From the NCBI GenBank assembly GCA_965238045.1, contig CBDEGU010000012.1:2418001-2482000 (forward strand): 64,000 bases of DNA, in the 5' to 3' direction. A program made the translations under genes and the position numbers. The stretch is from CBDEGU01 sp965238045 (GTDB lineage: Bacteria; Acidobacteriota; Terriglobia; Bryobacterales; UBA6623). Positions 9,830 to 21,205 of this stretch are shown piece by piece. Below the pieces are notes generated by a model. It made no database searches. It was not told where the DNA came from and saw only the letters and a list, made by a program, of their open reading frames with translations. How positions within the stretch are numbered: the first letter of the stretch is position 1; each line of letters starts with the position of its first letter.

Positions 9830-11143
9830 GTGCGAAATACCCCAAACATCGCACCCGCCGAGGGCAAACTCGGTGTCTTGACTCCCGGCATGGGAGCCGT
9901 CACTACGACTTTCATCGGGGGCGTCGAGGCCATCAAGAAAGAACTGGCCCTGCCAATCGGATCGCTGACTCAGATGGGTCACGTCCGTCTCGGCAAGCGA
10001 ACCGACGGACGAAATCCGTTTGTGAAGGATTTCGTCCCTCTGGCGTCGATTCATGACCTCGTCTTTGGCGGCTGGGATATTTACGACGTCAATTGCTACG
10101 ACTCGGCCGTGAACGCCGGGGTTCTCAACCGCGAGCAACTCGACCAGGTGAAAGACGAGATGTCGGCCATCAAGCCGATGTCGGCCGTGTTCGAGCACGA
10201 GTATGTAACCCGCATCGACGGTCCCAACATCAAGAAGGGCGAAAACAAACGCGAGCTGGCCGATCAGCTGATCGATGATATTCGGCGCTTCAAGGAAGAC
10301 AACGCTCTGTCACGGGCAGTGATGATTTGGTGCGGCTCGACTGAAATTTTCAAGAAGCAGGCCGCGGTGCATCAGAGTGTCGAGGCCTTCGAGGCGGGTT
10401 TGGAAAAGAGCGATCCGGAGATCGCGCCGAGCCAGATCTATGCCTATGCCGCCCTTAAATCCGGCGTCCCGTTCGCCAACGGCGCGCCGAATCTGACGGC
10501 CGACATTCCGGCCATGCTGGAGCTGGCGAAACTGCACCAGGCGCCGCTTTCGGGCAAGGACTACAAGACAGGCCAGACGTTCTTGAAAACGCTCGTCGCG
10601 CCCGGGCTCAAAGCCCGCCTGCTGGGCCTCGACGGCTGGTTTTCGACCAACATTCTCGGCAATCGCGACGGCGAAGTGCTCGACGATCCCGATGCGTTCA
10701 AGACCAAGGAAGAGAGCAAGCTCTCGGCGCTGGAGATGATCCTGCAGCCGGATCAGTACCCGGACCTCTATAAGGACTTCGACCACAAGGTGCGGATCAA
10801 CTACTATAAGCCGCGCGGCGACAACAAGGAAGGCTGGGATAACATCGACATCTTCGGGTGGCTCGGCTACAAGATGCAGATCAAGATCAACTTCCTGTGC
10901 CGCGATTCGATTCTCGCCGCGCCGCTGGTGCTCGATCTGGCGCTATTCATGGACTTGGCGCAGAGGGCCGGCATGTCGGGCATTCAGGAGTGGCTCTCGT
11001 TCTACTTCAAGTCGCCGGTGACCGCGCCCGGGCTGTATCCCGAGCACGATATCTTCATTCAGTTGATGAAATTGAAGAATACCTTGCGCTGGATGAACGG
11101 CGAGGAGTTGATCACGCATCTGGGGCTGGAATACTACGATTAG
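9830..11143 (+). CDS. ino1: myo-Inositol-1-phosphate synthase
   Basis: It converts glucose-6-phosphate to inositol-phosphate using an internal NAD redox cycle and feeds inositol lipids or solutes. The N-terminal Rossmann part begins GVLTPGMGAVTTTFIGGV. The catalytic domain shows the family segments NGAPNLTAD, PLSGKDYKTGQTFLKT (nicotinamide and substrate lysines), GWFSTNILGNRDGEVL and KVRINYYKPRGDNKEGWDNI. Length is 437 residues, as in bacterial homologues. The start is GTG with AGGAG nine bases upstream. Its last codons overlap the convergent glycosyltransferase by 4 bases. Confidence 0.93.
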   Translation: MRNTPNIAPAEGKLGVLTPGMGAVTTTFIGGVEAIKKELALPIGSLTQMGHVRLGKRTDGRNPFVKDFVPLASIHDLVFGGWDIYDVNCYDSAVNAGVLNREQLDQVKDEMSAIKPMSAVFEHEYVTRIDGPNIKKGENKRELADQLIDDIRRFKEDNALSRAVMIWCGSTEIFKKQAAVHQSVEAFEAGLEKSDPEIAPSQIYAYAALKSGVPFANGAPNLTADIPAMLELAKLHQAPLSGKDYKTGQTFLKTLVAPGLKARLLGLDGWFSTNILGNRDGEVLDDPDAFKTKEESKLSALEMILQPDQYPDLYKDFDHKVRINYYKPRGDNKEGWDNIDIFGWLGYKMQIKINFLCRDSILAAPLVLDLALFMDLAQRAGMSGIQEWLSFYFKSPVTAPGLYPEHDIFIQLMKLKNTLRWMNGEELITHLGLEYYD

Positions 11144-11868
11144 GGGCGTTCCGGCGGCGGCTGGGGCGCATCCGCCGCCGGGGCCCGCGTGAAGCGCAGG
11201 CGGCCGATCGTCCACAGGATTTTGCATCCTGCCTTCAGGCTTCCGCTGATGCTCCCGGACACCTTGCTGCTACCGTAACGGCGGCGGCGGCAGGAAACCG
11301 GTGTTTCCACCACCCGCAGGCCATGCCGAAGGGCTTTGATCTGCATCTCGACCGTCCAGCCGTAGGTGGGATCTCCCATCTCCAGCACGGTGAGGCTCTC
11401 GGCCCGGATCGCCCGGAACGGACCGAGGTCGGTATAGCGGTACCCGAACAGCAGATGGATCAGCGCCGTCGCCAGCCAGTTGCCGAAACGCTGGTGCGGA
11501 CTGAGCGCGCCGGGCTCGCGCCGGCCGAGTTCCCGTGAACCGACGACGAAATCCGCTTCGCCACGCTCGATCGGCTCGATCAGTCGCCGCGCCTCGCCGG
11601 GCAGGTCGCCGCCGTCTCCGTCCATGAACAACACGATCTCGGTCCCGGCCGGCAGTTCCTTCATTGCCCGCAAACAGGCGTTGCCGTATCCTCGCCGGGG
11701 TTCGGCGAGAACCGAGGCGCCATGCGACGCGGCGATTTCCGCCGTACGGTCGCTTGAGCCGTTATCGACAACCAGAATCACCGAACACAGCCCGGCCGGG
11801 ACTTCATCGAGAACCCGGCCGATCGATTGTTCTTCGTTCAGCGCCGGGATAATCAGGACGGTAGGCAT
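11140..11868 (-). CDS. Family 2 glycosyltransferase (dolichyl-phosphate-mannose-synthase-like)
   Basis: About 242 residues. It opens with the GT2 nucleotide-sugar strand MPTVLIIPALNEEQSIGRVL and continues with VVDNGSSDRTAEIA and a DGDGGDLP motif, equivalent to the DxD metal/nucleotide site. A PRRGYGNACLRAM segment is typical of polyisoprenyl-phosphate glycosyltransferases. The donor and acceptor are unknown, but attachment of a sugar to a lipid carrier is likely. I chose the ATG at 11868, preceded by GAGGGGAAGA, over an upstream in-frame start at 11949. Confidence 0.85.
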   Translation of the reverse strand: MPTVLIIPALNEEQSIGRVLDEVPAGLCSVILVVDNGSSDRTAEIAASHGASVLAEPRRGYGNACLRAMKELPAGTEIVLFMDGDGGDLPGEARRLIEPIERGEADFVVGSRELGRREPGALSPHQRFGNWLATALIHLLFGYRYTDLGPFRAIRAESLTVLEMGDPTYGWTVEMQIKALRHGLRVVETPVSCRRRRYGSSKVSGSISGSLKAGCKILWTIGRLRFTRAPAADAPQPPPERP

Positions 11869-11972
11869 TTTCTTCCCCTCAGTGAGGAGCGGCCTTGAAT
11901 CTTTGCACGCCCGTCTCCGCGGGTTCTCGAAGGCCGGCAAGACTGGCAATTACTCCAACAGACGCCGAAACC

Positions 11973-12002
11973 TTGCCTGAGGAGCTGCGTTCATAATAAA
12001 AT
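11973..12002 (+). promoter_or_regulatory. Candidate sigma-70-type promoter for lepB-carA
   Basis: TTGCCT (11973-11978) and TAAAAT (11997-12002) are 18 bp apart in an unusually A/T-rich patch of the GC-rich region between the divergent GT2 and lepB genes. The predicted transcript start is 35-40 bp before the lepB ATG. Confidence 0.35.
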
Positions 12003-12047
12003 ACATAAGGATCCGCCGCCGCGGGCCGTTCCTTGTTTTTCTCTAGA

Positions 12048-12659
12048 ATGGAATCTGACAACAGCAGAGATCCGGGCGTTGATGAAGACGCTGGCCCTGC
12101 CGGGGCCGGACGTGTGTCGCGCAAAGCCGGAGGCGACGAGGGATCGTTTTGGTTTGATGTCAGGGTCTGGATTCGCGACATCGTGATCTCGGTCGCCATC
12201 GCGGCCATCGTCATCGTTTTTCTGTATCAGCCAGTCAAAGTGGAAGGAACAAGCATGATGCCCTGGTTGCGGGACCAGGAACGGATCTTTGTGAACAAGT
12301 TCGTCTACCGGTTCGAGGACATTCGACGCGGCGATGTTGTTGTGTTCCGCTTTCCACTGGACCCGTCGAAGTCCTACATCAAGCGGGTCGCGGGACTGCC
12401 CGGCGACGACGTCGAAATCATTCGCGGCGAGCTGCACGTCAATGGCGAGCAAGTCGATGAACCTTACCTCCGAGAAGAGTATCAGGACGCCTCGACCTAT
12501 TCGCGGACCAAGGTTCCCGGCGGCCATTACTACGTGCTCGGCGATCATCGAAATACTTCCAACGACAGCCGCACTTGGGGTACGGTACCCCGGGACTATA
12601 TCGTCGGCAAGGCGGTTTTCGCCTATTGGCCGCTGGAGCAGTTTGGAGTTCTGCGGTGA
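12048..12659 (+). CDS. lepB: Signal peptidase I
   Basis: A membrane-bound serine protease that removes Sec/Tat signal peptides. There is one transmembrane segment (about residues 40-60, IVISVAIAAIVIVFLYQP), then the catalytic-serine box VEGTSMMPWL and the lysine box YIKRVAGLPGDDVEI. A box E-like GDHRNTSNDSR follows. Length is about 203 residues. The ATG at 12048 is preferred over a TTG at 12033. The stop codon overlaps the GTG of carA by 4 bases, so the two are translationally coupled. Confidence 0.94.
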   Translation: MESDNSRDPGVDEDAGPAGAGRVSRKAGGDEGSFWFDVRVWIRDIVISVAIAAIVIVFLYQPVKVEGTSMMPWLRDQERIFVNKFVYRFEDIRRGDVVVFRFPLDPSKSYIKRVAGLPGDDVEIIRGELHVNGEQVDEPYLREEYQDASTYSRTKVPGGHYYVLGDHRNTSNDSRTWGTVPRDYIVGKAVFAYWPLEQFGVLR

Positions 12660-13786
12660 GACCAGACCAAGCGATCTTGGCGCTCGAGGACGGGCGCTAC
12701 TTTTCTGGAGTTTGCGCCGGCGCCAGGGCCGAATGCTACGGTGAGGTCGTTTTCAATACGGGCATCACCGGCTATCAAGAGATTTTCACCGATCCCTCGT
12801 ATAGCGGCCAAATCGTGGTGCTCACCAACCCACAGATCGGCAACTACGGGACGAATCCGGCCGACGATGAGTCGGCGCGCCCCTATATCGAGGGGCTGGT
12901 GACGCGTGAGTTCTCAAGCATCGCCAGCAACTGGAGATCGACCGAACACGCGGCCGACTTTCTGACGAAGCAGAAAATTCCGATTATTTCTGAAATCGAC
13001 ACGCGCGCGCTGGTACGGCATCTGCGCCAGAGAGGTTCGATGCGGGGCGTGATCTCGTCGCTGGAGACCGACCCGGAAAGGCTGGCCGAGAAAGCCCGCT
13101 CGATTCCGAAGATGGAAGGACTCGACTTGGCGAGTACCGTTTCCACCAAACAGCGCTACGAGTGGACCCGAGGGATCGAAGCCTGTTCGCCGACCGATCT
13201 TGTCGGGGCGGCGGCGGAAACTTCCCTGCATGTGGTTGCCCTTGATTTCGGCATCAAGCACAACATCCTGCGCTGTCTTGTGCAGAGGGGCTGCCGTGTG
13301 ACGGTCGTGCCGTCAATGACCTCCGCCGACGATGTGCTGGCGCTGAAGCCCGACGGGGTCTTCCTCTCAAACGGTCCCGGCGACCCCGACCCGCTTCGCG
13401 AGCCGATTGCGACAGTGCGAAAGCTCGTCGGCAAGGTGCCGATTTTCGGGATTTGCCTGGGTCACCAGGTGCTGGGACTGGCCGTTGGAGCAAAGACATT
13501 CAAGCTGAAGTTCGGCCATCACGGAGTCAATCATCCGGTTCGCAACGAACGCACCAAGAAAGTAGAGATCACATCGCAGAACCATGGTTTCGCTGTCGAT
13601 CCGGACTCTCTGAAGGCCAGCGAGATCGAACTGACGCACATTAACTTAAACGATCAGACGCTGGAAGGATTTCGCTCGACCAAGGATCCGCTGTTCTGTG
13701 TTCAGTACCACCCCGAGGCAGCGCCCGGCCCGCATGACTCTCGTTATCTGTTCGATGAGTTCGTAGATTGGATGCGGGTGGCTTAG
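12656..13786 (+). CDS. carA: Carbamoyl-phosphate synthase small (glutaminase) subunit
   Basis: It hydrolyses glutamine and channels ammonia to CarB. The N-terminal CarA domain (AILALEDGRYFSG, FNTGITGYQEIFTDPSYSGQ) is followed by a class I glutamine amidotransferase domain with the nucleophile in GICLGHQVLGLA and the catalytic His-Glu in YHPEAAPGP. Length is about 376 residues. The start is the GTG at 12656, inside the lepB stop (GTGA), which fits the protein start VRPDQAILALEDG. carB follows 67 bp later. Coupling to signal peptidase is an unusual arrangement. Confidence 0.96.
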   Translation: MRPDQAILALEDGRYFSGVCAGARAECYGEVVFNTGITGYQEIFTDPSYSGQIVVLTNPQIGNYGTNPADDESARPYIEGLVTREFSSIASNWRSTEHAADFLTKQKIPIISEIDTRALVRHLRQRGSMRGVISSLETDPERLAEKARSIPKMEGLDLASTVSTKQRYEWTRGIEACSPTDLVGAAAETSLHVVALDFGIKHNILRCLVQRGCRVTVVPSMTSADDVLALKPDGVFLSNGPGDPDPLREPIATVRKLVGKVPIFGICLGHQVLGLAVGAKTFKLKFGHHGVNHPVRNERTKKVEITSQNHGFAVDPDSLKASEIELTHINLNDQTLEGFRSTKDPLFCVQYHPEAAPGPHDSRYLFDEFVDWMRVA

Positions 13787-13853
13787 ACGAAGACAGACAG
13801 AACGCGAGGGGACCAGGAAACGGGGACCGGGAAACGCTGTCTCTGGCGGAAGA

Positions 13854-17066
<3,213 letters not shown>

Positions 17067-17158
17067 CTGCGCCGCCCGTACTAGCCGGTGAATCGCCGCA
17101 ACGAAGGGGGCCTTTCCGTTGTTTCCGCTAATCTAGGAATTTGAAGGCGAGGAATTCG

Positions 17159-18694
17159 ATGACGTCATCCGTTCATGCCGCGCGAACCGGTCGTGTCAGT
17201 CTCATCGGCGCCGGGCCGGGTGATCCAGACTTGATCACGGTCCGCGGACGGCGGCTCCTTGAGACGGCCGACGCCATCTACTACGACCACCTTGCACCGG
17301 TCAGCTTGCTGGACCTCGCCAAGCGCGGCGCGAAGACGGTGTACGTCGGCAAGAAGCGCAGCGAGCGCGTTTACTCGCAAGACGAGATCAGTTCCATGCT
17401 GATCGCCGAGGCGCGCTCCGGCAGCGAAGTCGTTCGCCTCAAAGGCGGCGACGCCTATATCTTCGGACGAGGCGGCGAGGAGGCCGAGGCGCTCTTTGAG
17501 GCCGATGTGCCCTTCATCGTGGTGCCGGGCGTGACCTCGGCAGTCGGCGTGGCCGCCTATGCCGGCATCCCGCTCACACACCGGCGGGAAACTTCGACGC
17601 TCCATTTCGTTACCGGCCACGACCCGGATCAGATCGATTGGCCGGCTTTTGCCAGTTCCGGAACACTCGTCATTTTCATGGGGCTGACGACGTTTTCCGC
17701 CATCGCCGAGCGGCTCGTCCAAGCCGGCCGCTCACCCGATACTCCGGCGGCGGCGGTTCGCTGGGGAACTCGCGGCGACCAGCGGACCGTCGAAGGAACG
17801 ATCGAAAACTTGGCGGCGAAGATTCGGCGGGCACGCCTGAAGCCGCCGGCGCTGGTCGTCGTCGGCGGGGTCGTCTCACTTCGCGGGCGGCTAAACTGGT
17901 TCGAGAGATTGCCCCTGTTCAACCGGCGCGTCGTGGTGACGCGTGCCCGCGACCAGGCCGCCTCTCTCGCTGGGCGCTTGCGCGAACTTGGGGCCGAAGT
18001 CGTCTCTCTTCCCGCCATCGAACTCCAGCCCCCCGAAACTTGGGAGCCGCTGGATAGGGCGATCGGCGAATTGGAGCGATACGACTGGCTGATTTTCACC
18101 TCGGCCAACGGCGTGCGGTTTTTCATCGAGCGCCTCGATCGCGGCACGCGGGACTTGCGCAATCTTAGGGCGAAGATCTGCGCCATCGGGCCGGCGACAG
18201 CCCAGGCCCTGGGAGCGCTTCATCTTAAAGTCGATCGCCTGCCGCGGGAGTATGTCGCCGAAAGTCTGCTGGAGGCTTTTGGCGACGACGAAATCGAGGG
18301 GCAACGGATACTGATCCCGCGCGCCAAGGCGGCGCGAGATCTGATCCCGGCGGAGCTCGAAAAACGCGGTGCGAAGGTTGATGTCGTCGCTGCCTATCAG
18401 ACCGTGATCCCGGCGGATTCCGCGTCGCGGGCCTCGGAAGTGTTCGAGGCCGGCCGAAAACCCGACTGGATCACCTTCACCAGTTCCTCGACGGTGAAAC
18501 ATTTTCTTGAATTTCTCCCGAACAAGTTGCCGCGGGGCGTCCGCGTAGCCTCGATCGGTCCGATCACGTCGGCGACGGCGAAACAGCTAGGTCTGAACGT
18601 CGATGTCGAAGCGGCCGAGTACACTACCGCCGGGCTGGTCCGCGCAATCGTGGAAGCCGAAGTGCGACAGAAAGGGACGAGCGAAGCCGATTAG
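17159..18694 (+). CDS. cobA-hemD: Fused uroporphyrinogen-III C-methyltransferase / uroporphyrinogen-III synthase
   Basis: Two tetrapyrrole enzymes in one chain of about 511 residues. Residues 1-245 form the SAM-dependent methyltransferase (SUMT): VSLIGAGPGDPDLITVRG at the start and VVPGVTSAVGVAAYAGIPLTHR in the middle. Residues about 260-505 are the HemD synthase (VVVTRARDQAASLAGRLREL, then TSANGVRFF and TFTSSSTVKHF). This fusion is known from several phyla and channels hydroxymethylbilane toward sirohaem or cobalamin. I chose the ATG at 17159 with an upstream GCGAGG. fumC follows closely. Confidence 0.93.
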   Translation: MTSSVHAARTGRVSLIGAGPGDPDLITVRGRRLLETADAIYYDHLAPVSLLDLAKRGAKTVYVGKKRSERVYSQDEISSMLIAEARSGSEVVRLKGGDAYIFGRGGEEAEALFEADVPFIVVPGVTSAVGVAAYAGIPLTHRRETSTLHFVTGHDPDQIDWPAFASSGTLVIFMGLTTFSAIAERLVQAGRSPDTPAAAVRWGTRGDQRTVEGTIENLAAKIRRARLKPPALVVVGGVVSLRGRLNWFERLPLFNRRVVVTRARDQAASLAGRLRELGAEVVSLPAIELQPPETWEPLDRAIGELERYDWLIFTSANGVRFFIERLDRGTRDLRNLRAKICAIGPATAQALGALHLKVDRLPREYVAESLLEAFGDDEIEGQRILIPRAKAARDLIPAELEKRGAKVDVVAAYQTVIPADSASRASEVFEAGRKPDWITFTSSSTVKHFLEFLPNKLPRGVRVASIGPITSATAKQLGLNVDVEAAEYTTAGLVRAIVEAEVRQKGTSEAD

Positions 18695-18714
18695 TGAAGA
18701 CCGGAGCAAGACTT

Positions 18715-20103
18715 ATGTCAGAGCAGCAGTATAGAATCGAAAAAGACAGCATGGGCGAGGTGCGAGTACCCGCCGAGGCACTCTACGCGGCGCAAACACA
18801 GCGCGCCGTCGACAACTTTCCCATCAGCGGCCAGCGCTTCCCGCGAACGTTTCTTCGCGCCCTAGGCATGGTCAAAGCCGCCGCGGCGCACGTGAACCAG
18901 GAACTGGGTCTGATGGAAGCCGCCATGTCGGACGTGATCCAGGAAGCGGCCGCCGAAGTCGCCGACGGGCGCCACGACGGGCAGTTTCCGCTCGATATCT
19001 TCCAGACCGGTTCAGGTACCAGCACGAACATGAACGCGAACGAGGTGATCGCGACCTTGGCGACGCGGAAACTCGGCTCCAATGTGCATCCGAACGATCA
19101 CGTCAACATGGGGCAAAGCAGCAACGACGTGATCCCGACCGCGATCCATGTGAGCGCGTATCTCGAAACGGCCGAGACACTGCTGCCAGGTCTGGAGCAC
19201 CTGCGCGACACCCTTGACCGGAAGGCCGAAACGCTGGATGAAATCGTCAAGACCGGACGGACGCACCTGATGGACGCCCTGCCGATCCGCTTCAGCCAGG
19301 AAATCAGCGGCTGGAGCGCCCAGCTCGACCAGAGCGCGCAGCGCCTGCGATCGTCGTTGCCGCGCATTTCGGCGCTCGCCCTTGGCGGCACCGCCATCGG
19401 TACGGGCGTCAACGCGCACCCCGAGTTCGGCCCCCGCGTCGCCAAGAGACTGGCGCGGCAGACGGGTCTGCCTTTCTTGAGCAGCCGCAACTACTTCATG
19501 AGTCTGGCGAGCCAGGACGCCATCGTCGAACTCAGCGGACAGATCAAGGCCGCCGCGGTCGCCGTCATGAAAATCTCGAACGACCTGCGCTGGATGAATA
19601 GCGGCCCGCGGGCAGGCATCGGCGACATCGCTCTGCCTTCGCTGCAGCCCGGCAGCAGTATCATGCCCGGCAAAGTGAACCCGGTGATTCCCGAGGCGGC
19701 GGCGATGGTCTGCGCGCAGGTGATCGGCAATGACCTGACGGTAACGATCGGAGGACAGTCGGGCAGTTTCCAGCTCAACGTCATGCTCCCGGTCATCGCC
19801 TGTAACGTGCTGGAGAGCGCCAGACTGTTGGGCAACGTGTGCCGCGTGCTGGCCGACAAGGCAGTCGCCGGCTTCAAGGTCAACGAAGCACACGTCGCCG
19901 ATTTGGTCGAAAAGAACCTGATTCTCGTCACCGCGCTCAACCCGGTCATCGGCTATGAAACTGGCGCCGCCGTCGCCAAGAAAGCCTATGCCGAGGGGCG
20001 CAAGCTGAAAGACGTTGCTTCGGAGATGACCGACCTAAGCGGAGAAGACCTCGACCGCCTGCTCGACCCGAAGAAAATGACCGAGGGCGGCATCGCCGAG
20101 TAG
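18715..20103 (+). CDS. fumC: Class II fumarate hydratase
   Basis: It interconverts fumarate and malate in the TCA cycle and is the iron-independent enzyme. The superfamily signature GSSIMPGKVNPVIPEA carries the mobile catalytic-serine loop. GSGTSTNMNANEV and the TGRTHLMDALPI histidine motif are also intact. Length is about 462 residues. The ATG at 18715, before MSEQQYRIEKDSMGEV, is the family start; a GTG at 18694 would add seven residues overlapping the upstream gene. Confidence 0.96.
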   Translation: MSEQQYRIEKDSMGEVRVPAEALYAAQTQRAVDNFPISGQRFPRTFLRALGMVKAAAAHVNQELGLMEAAMSDVIQEAAAEVADGRHDGQFPLDIFQTGSGTSTNMNANEVIATLATRKLGSNVHPNDHVNMGQSSNDVIPTAIHVSAYLETAETLLPGLEHLRDTLDRKAETLDEIVKTGRTHLMDALPIRFSQEISGWSAQLDQSAQRLRSSLPRISALALGGTAIGTGVNAHPEFGPRVAKRLARQTGLPFLSSRNYFMSLASQDAIVELSGQIKAAAVAVMKISNDLRWMNSGPRAGIGDIALPSLQPGSSIMPGKVNPVIPEAAAMVCAQVIGNDLTVTIGGQSGSFQLNVMLPVIACNVLESARLLGNVCRVLADKAVAGFKVNEAHVADLVEKNLILVTALNPVIGYETGAAVAKKAYAEGRKLKDVASEMTDLSGEDLDRLLDPKKMTEGGIAE

Positions 20104-20122
20104 GATGTTTCGAGAACGGTTG

Positions 20123-21139
20123 TCAGGTCAAGTCGATGTTCTTGACCCGGACGTCCTCGTCGTCGAACAGCCCGAGGCCGAAGTTGCCGGCGATTTCAAT
20201 GTGTTCGACTTGGGCGTTGAGGTAGTGGCTATGGTCGTCGGGTTTCGATAGCGCGATCGAGGGCATGCCGGCGATTACGCGCTGGGCGTCGAGCACGGCA
20301 AGGCAGGTCTTGTCCATCGCCACCGGGTCGGTGCCAAAGTACATCGTTTTGTGATCCCACACATATTGGGGGCGCGCGCCCGGTCCACCGTGGTAGAGCG
20401 CCCGCATGCCGTCCATGATGTGCAGCACGACCTTTTCGCGAAGGATCGGCGCGCTGACAACCGCCGGAATGAATGTCCCGCAAGTATTGGCCGTCGTTGT
20501 CACATGACTGCGGTTGACGTTGTTGACGAAACCGTGGGACATGTTCTTGAGCGCCAGGGTCACTCCCGCCGACTGATGGTGCTTGAGCAGCGGAACGTTG
20601 ATGATCTTGTTCACATCGCGGGTGACGAATTTTGCGACGTAGGACCGGCGGATATGCGGATCGTCGAGACGATGTGCCTCTAATGCATTGGTGTGAATCG
20701 CCGGGAATTGCACGAAGACATCCGGGTCGTAGCCCTCCATGTCGAGCTGGACGTCGAGATACTTCCGTGACGCGGCGACCCAGCGAAGGCCCTCGGGCAG
20801 CCAGTCGTCGATGCCGGTGCTTTGGAGCTGATCGTGGTAGCGGTCATAGGCGATGATGTCGCTCCGCTTCACTCCGGCCGATTCGAGCCCCTCGACGATC
20901 GAGTGCAACACCTCGGGCAGACCACCGACCTTGGGATAGCCCACCGGGTTGAGCTTGACGCCGACGACATCGCCCGGCTCGAAGAAGCTTTTCCAGGCTT
21001 CGGCGGGGCTTTCGGCGTGGGTAAGCTCCATCATGCCGCGCGCGATCATCTGCTTGACGGGCTCGGCCTGGCAGGAGCCACCGGCCACGCTGCCTTCGTG
21101 GCGCGTGGCAACCACCCGGCCGGGATAGGGTCCGGGCAT
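20123..21139 (-). CDS. DUF362 family protein, probably lacking its original N-terminus
   Basis: 338 residues are readable from MPGPYPGRVVATRHEG. The DUF362 core is present, with FFEPGDVVGVKLNPVGYPKV, KHHQSAGVTLALKNMSHG and GGPGARPQYVWDHKTMYF. Members are sometimes annotated as ferredoxin-like or iron-sulfur proteins, but the activity here is unknown. The open frame continues 22 codons upstream of the ATG with LACGKTASTQKG, which looks like the lipobox and linker of an exported protein. That frame is cut at 21205 by an IS1182-type element, so the native start and signal peptide appear lost. Whether translation now starts at 21139 is uncertain. Confidence 0.75.
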   Translation of the reverse strand: MPGPYPGRVVATRHEGSVAGGSCQAEPVKQMIARGMMELTHAESPAEAWKSFFEPGDVVGVKLNPVGYPKVGGLPEVLHSIVEGLESAGVKRSDIIAYDRYHDQLQSTGIDDWLPEGLRWVAASRKYLDVQLDMEGYDPDVFVQFPAIHTNALEAHRLDDPHIRRSYVAKFVTRDVNKIINVPLLKHHQSAGVTLALKNMSHGFVNNVNRSHVTTTANTCGTFIPAVVSAPILREKVVLHIMDGMRALYHGGPGARPQYVWDHKTMYFGTDPVAMDKTCLAVLDAQRVIAGMPSIALSKPDDHSHYLNAQVEHIEIAGNFGLGLFDDEDVRVKNIDLT

Positions 21140-21205
21140 GGCGCTTTCTCGTCCGCCCTGGGCCCGGGCGCCTTTCTGAGTGGAAGCTGTTTTTCCGCAA
21201 GCTAG

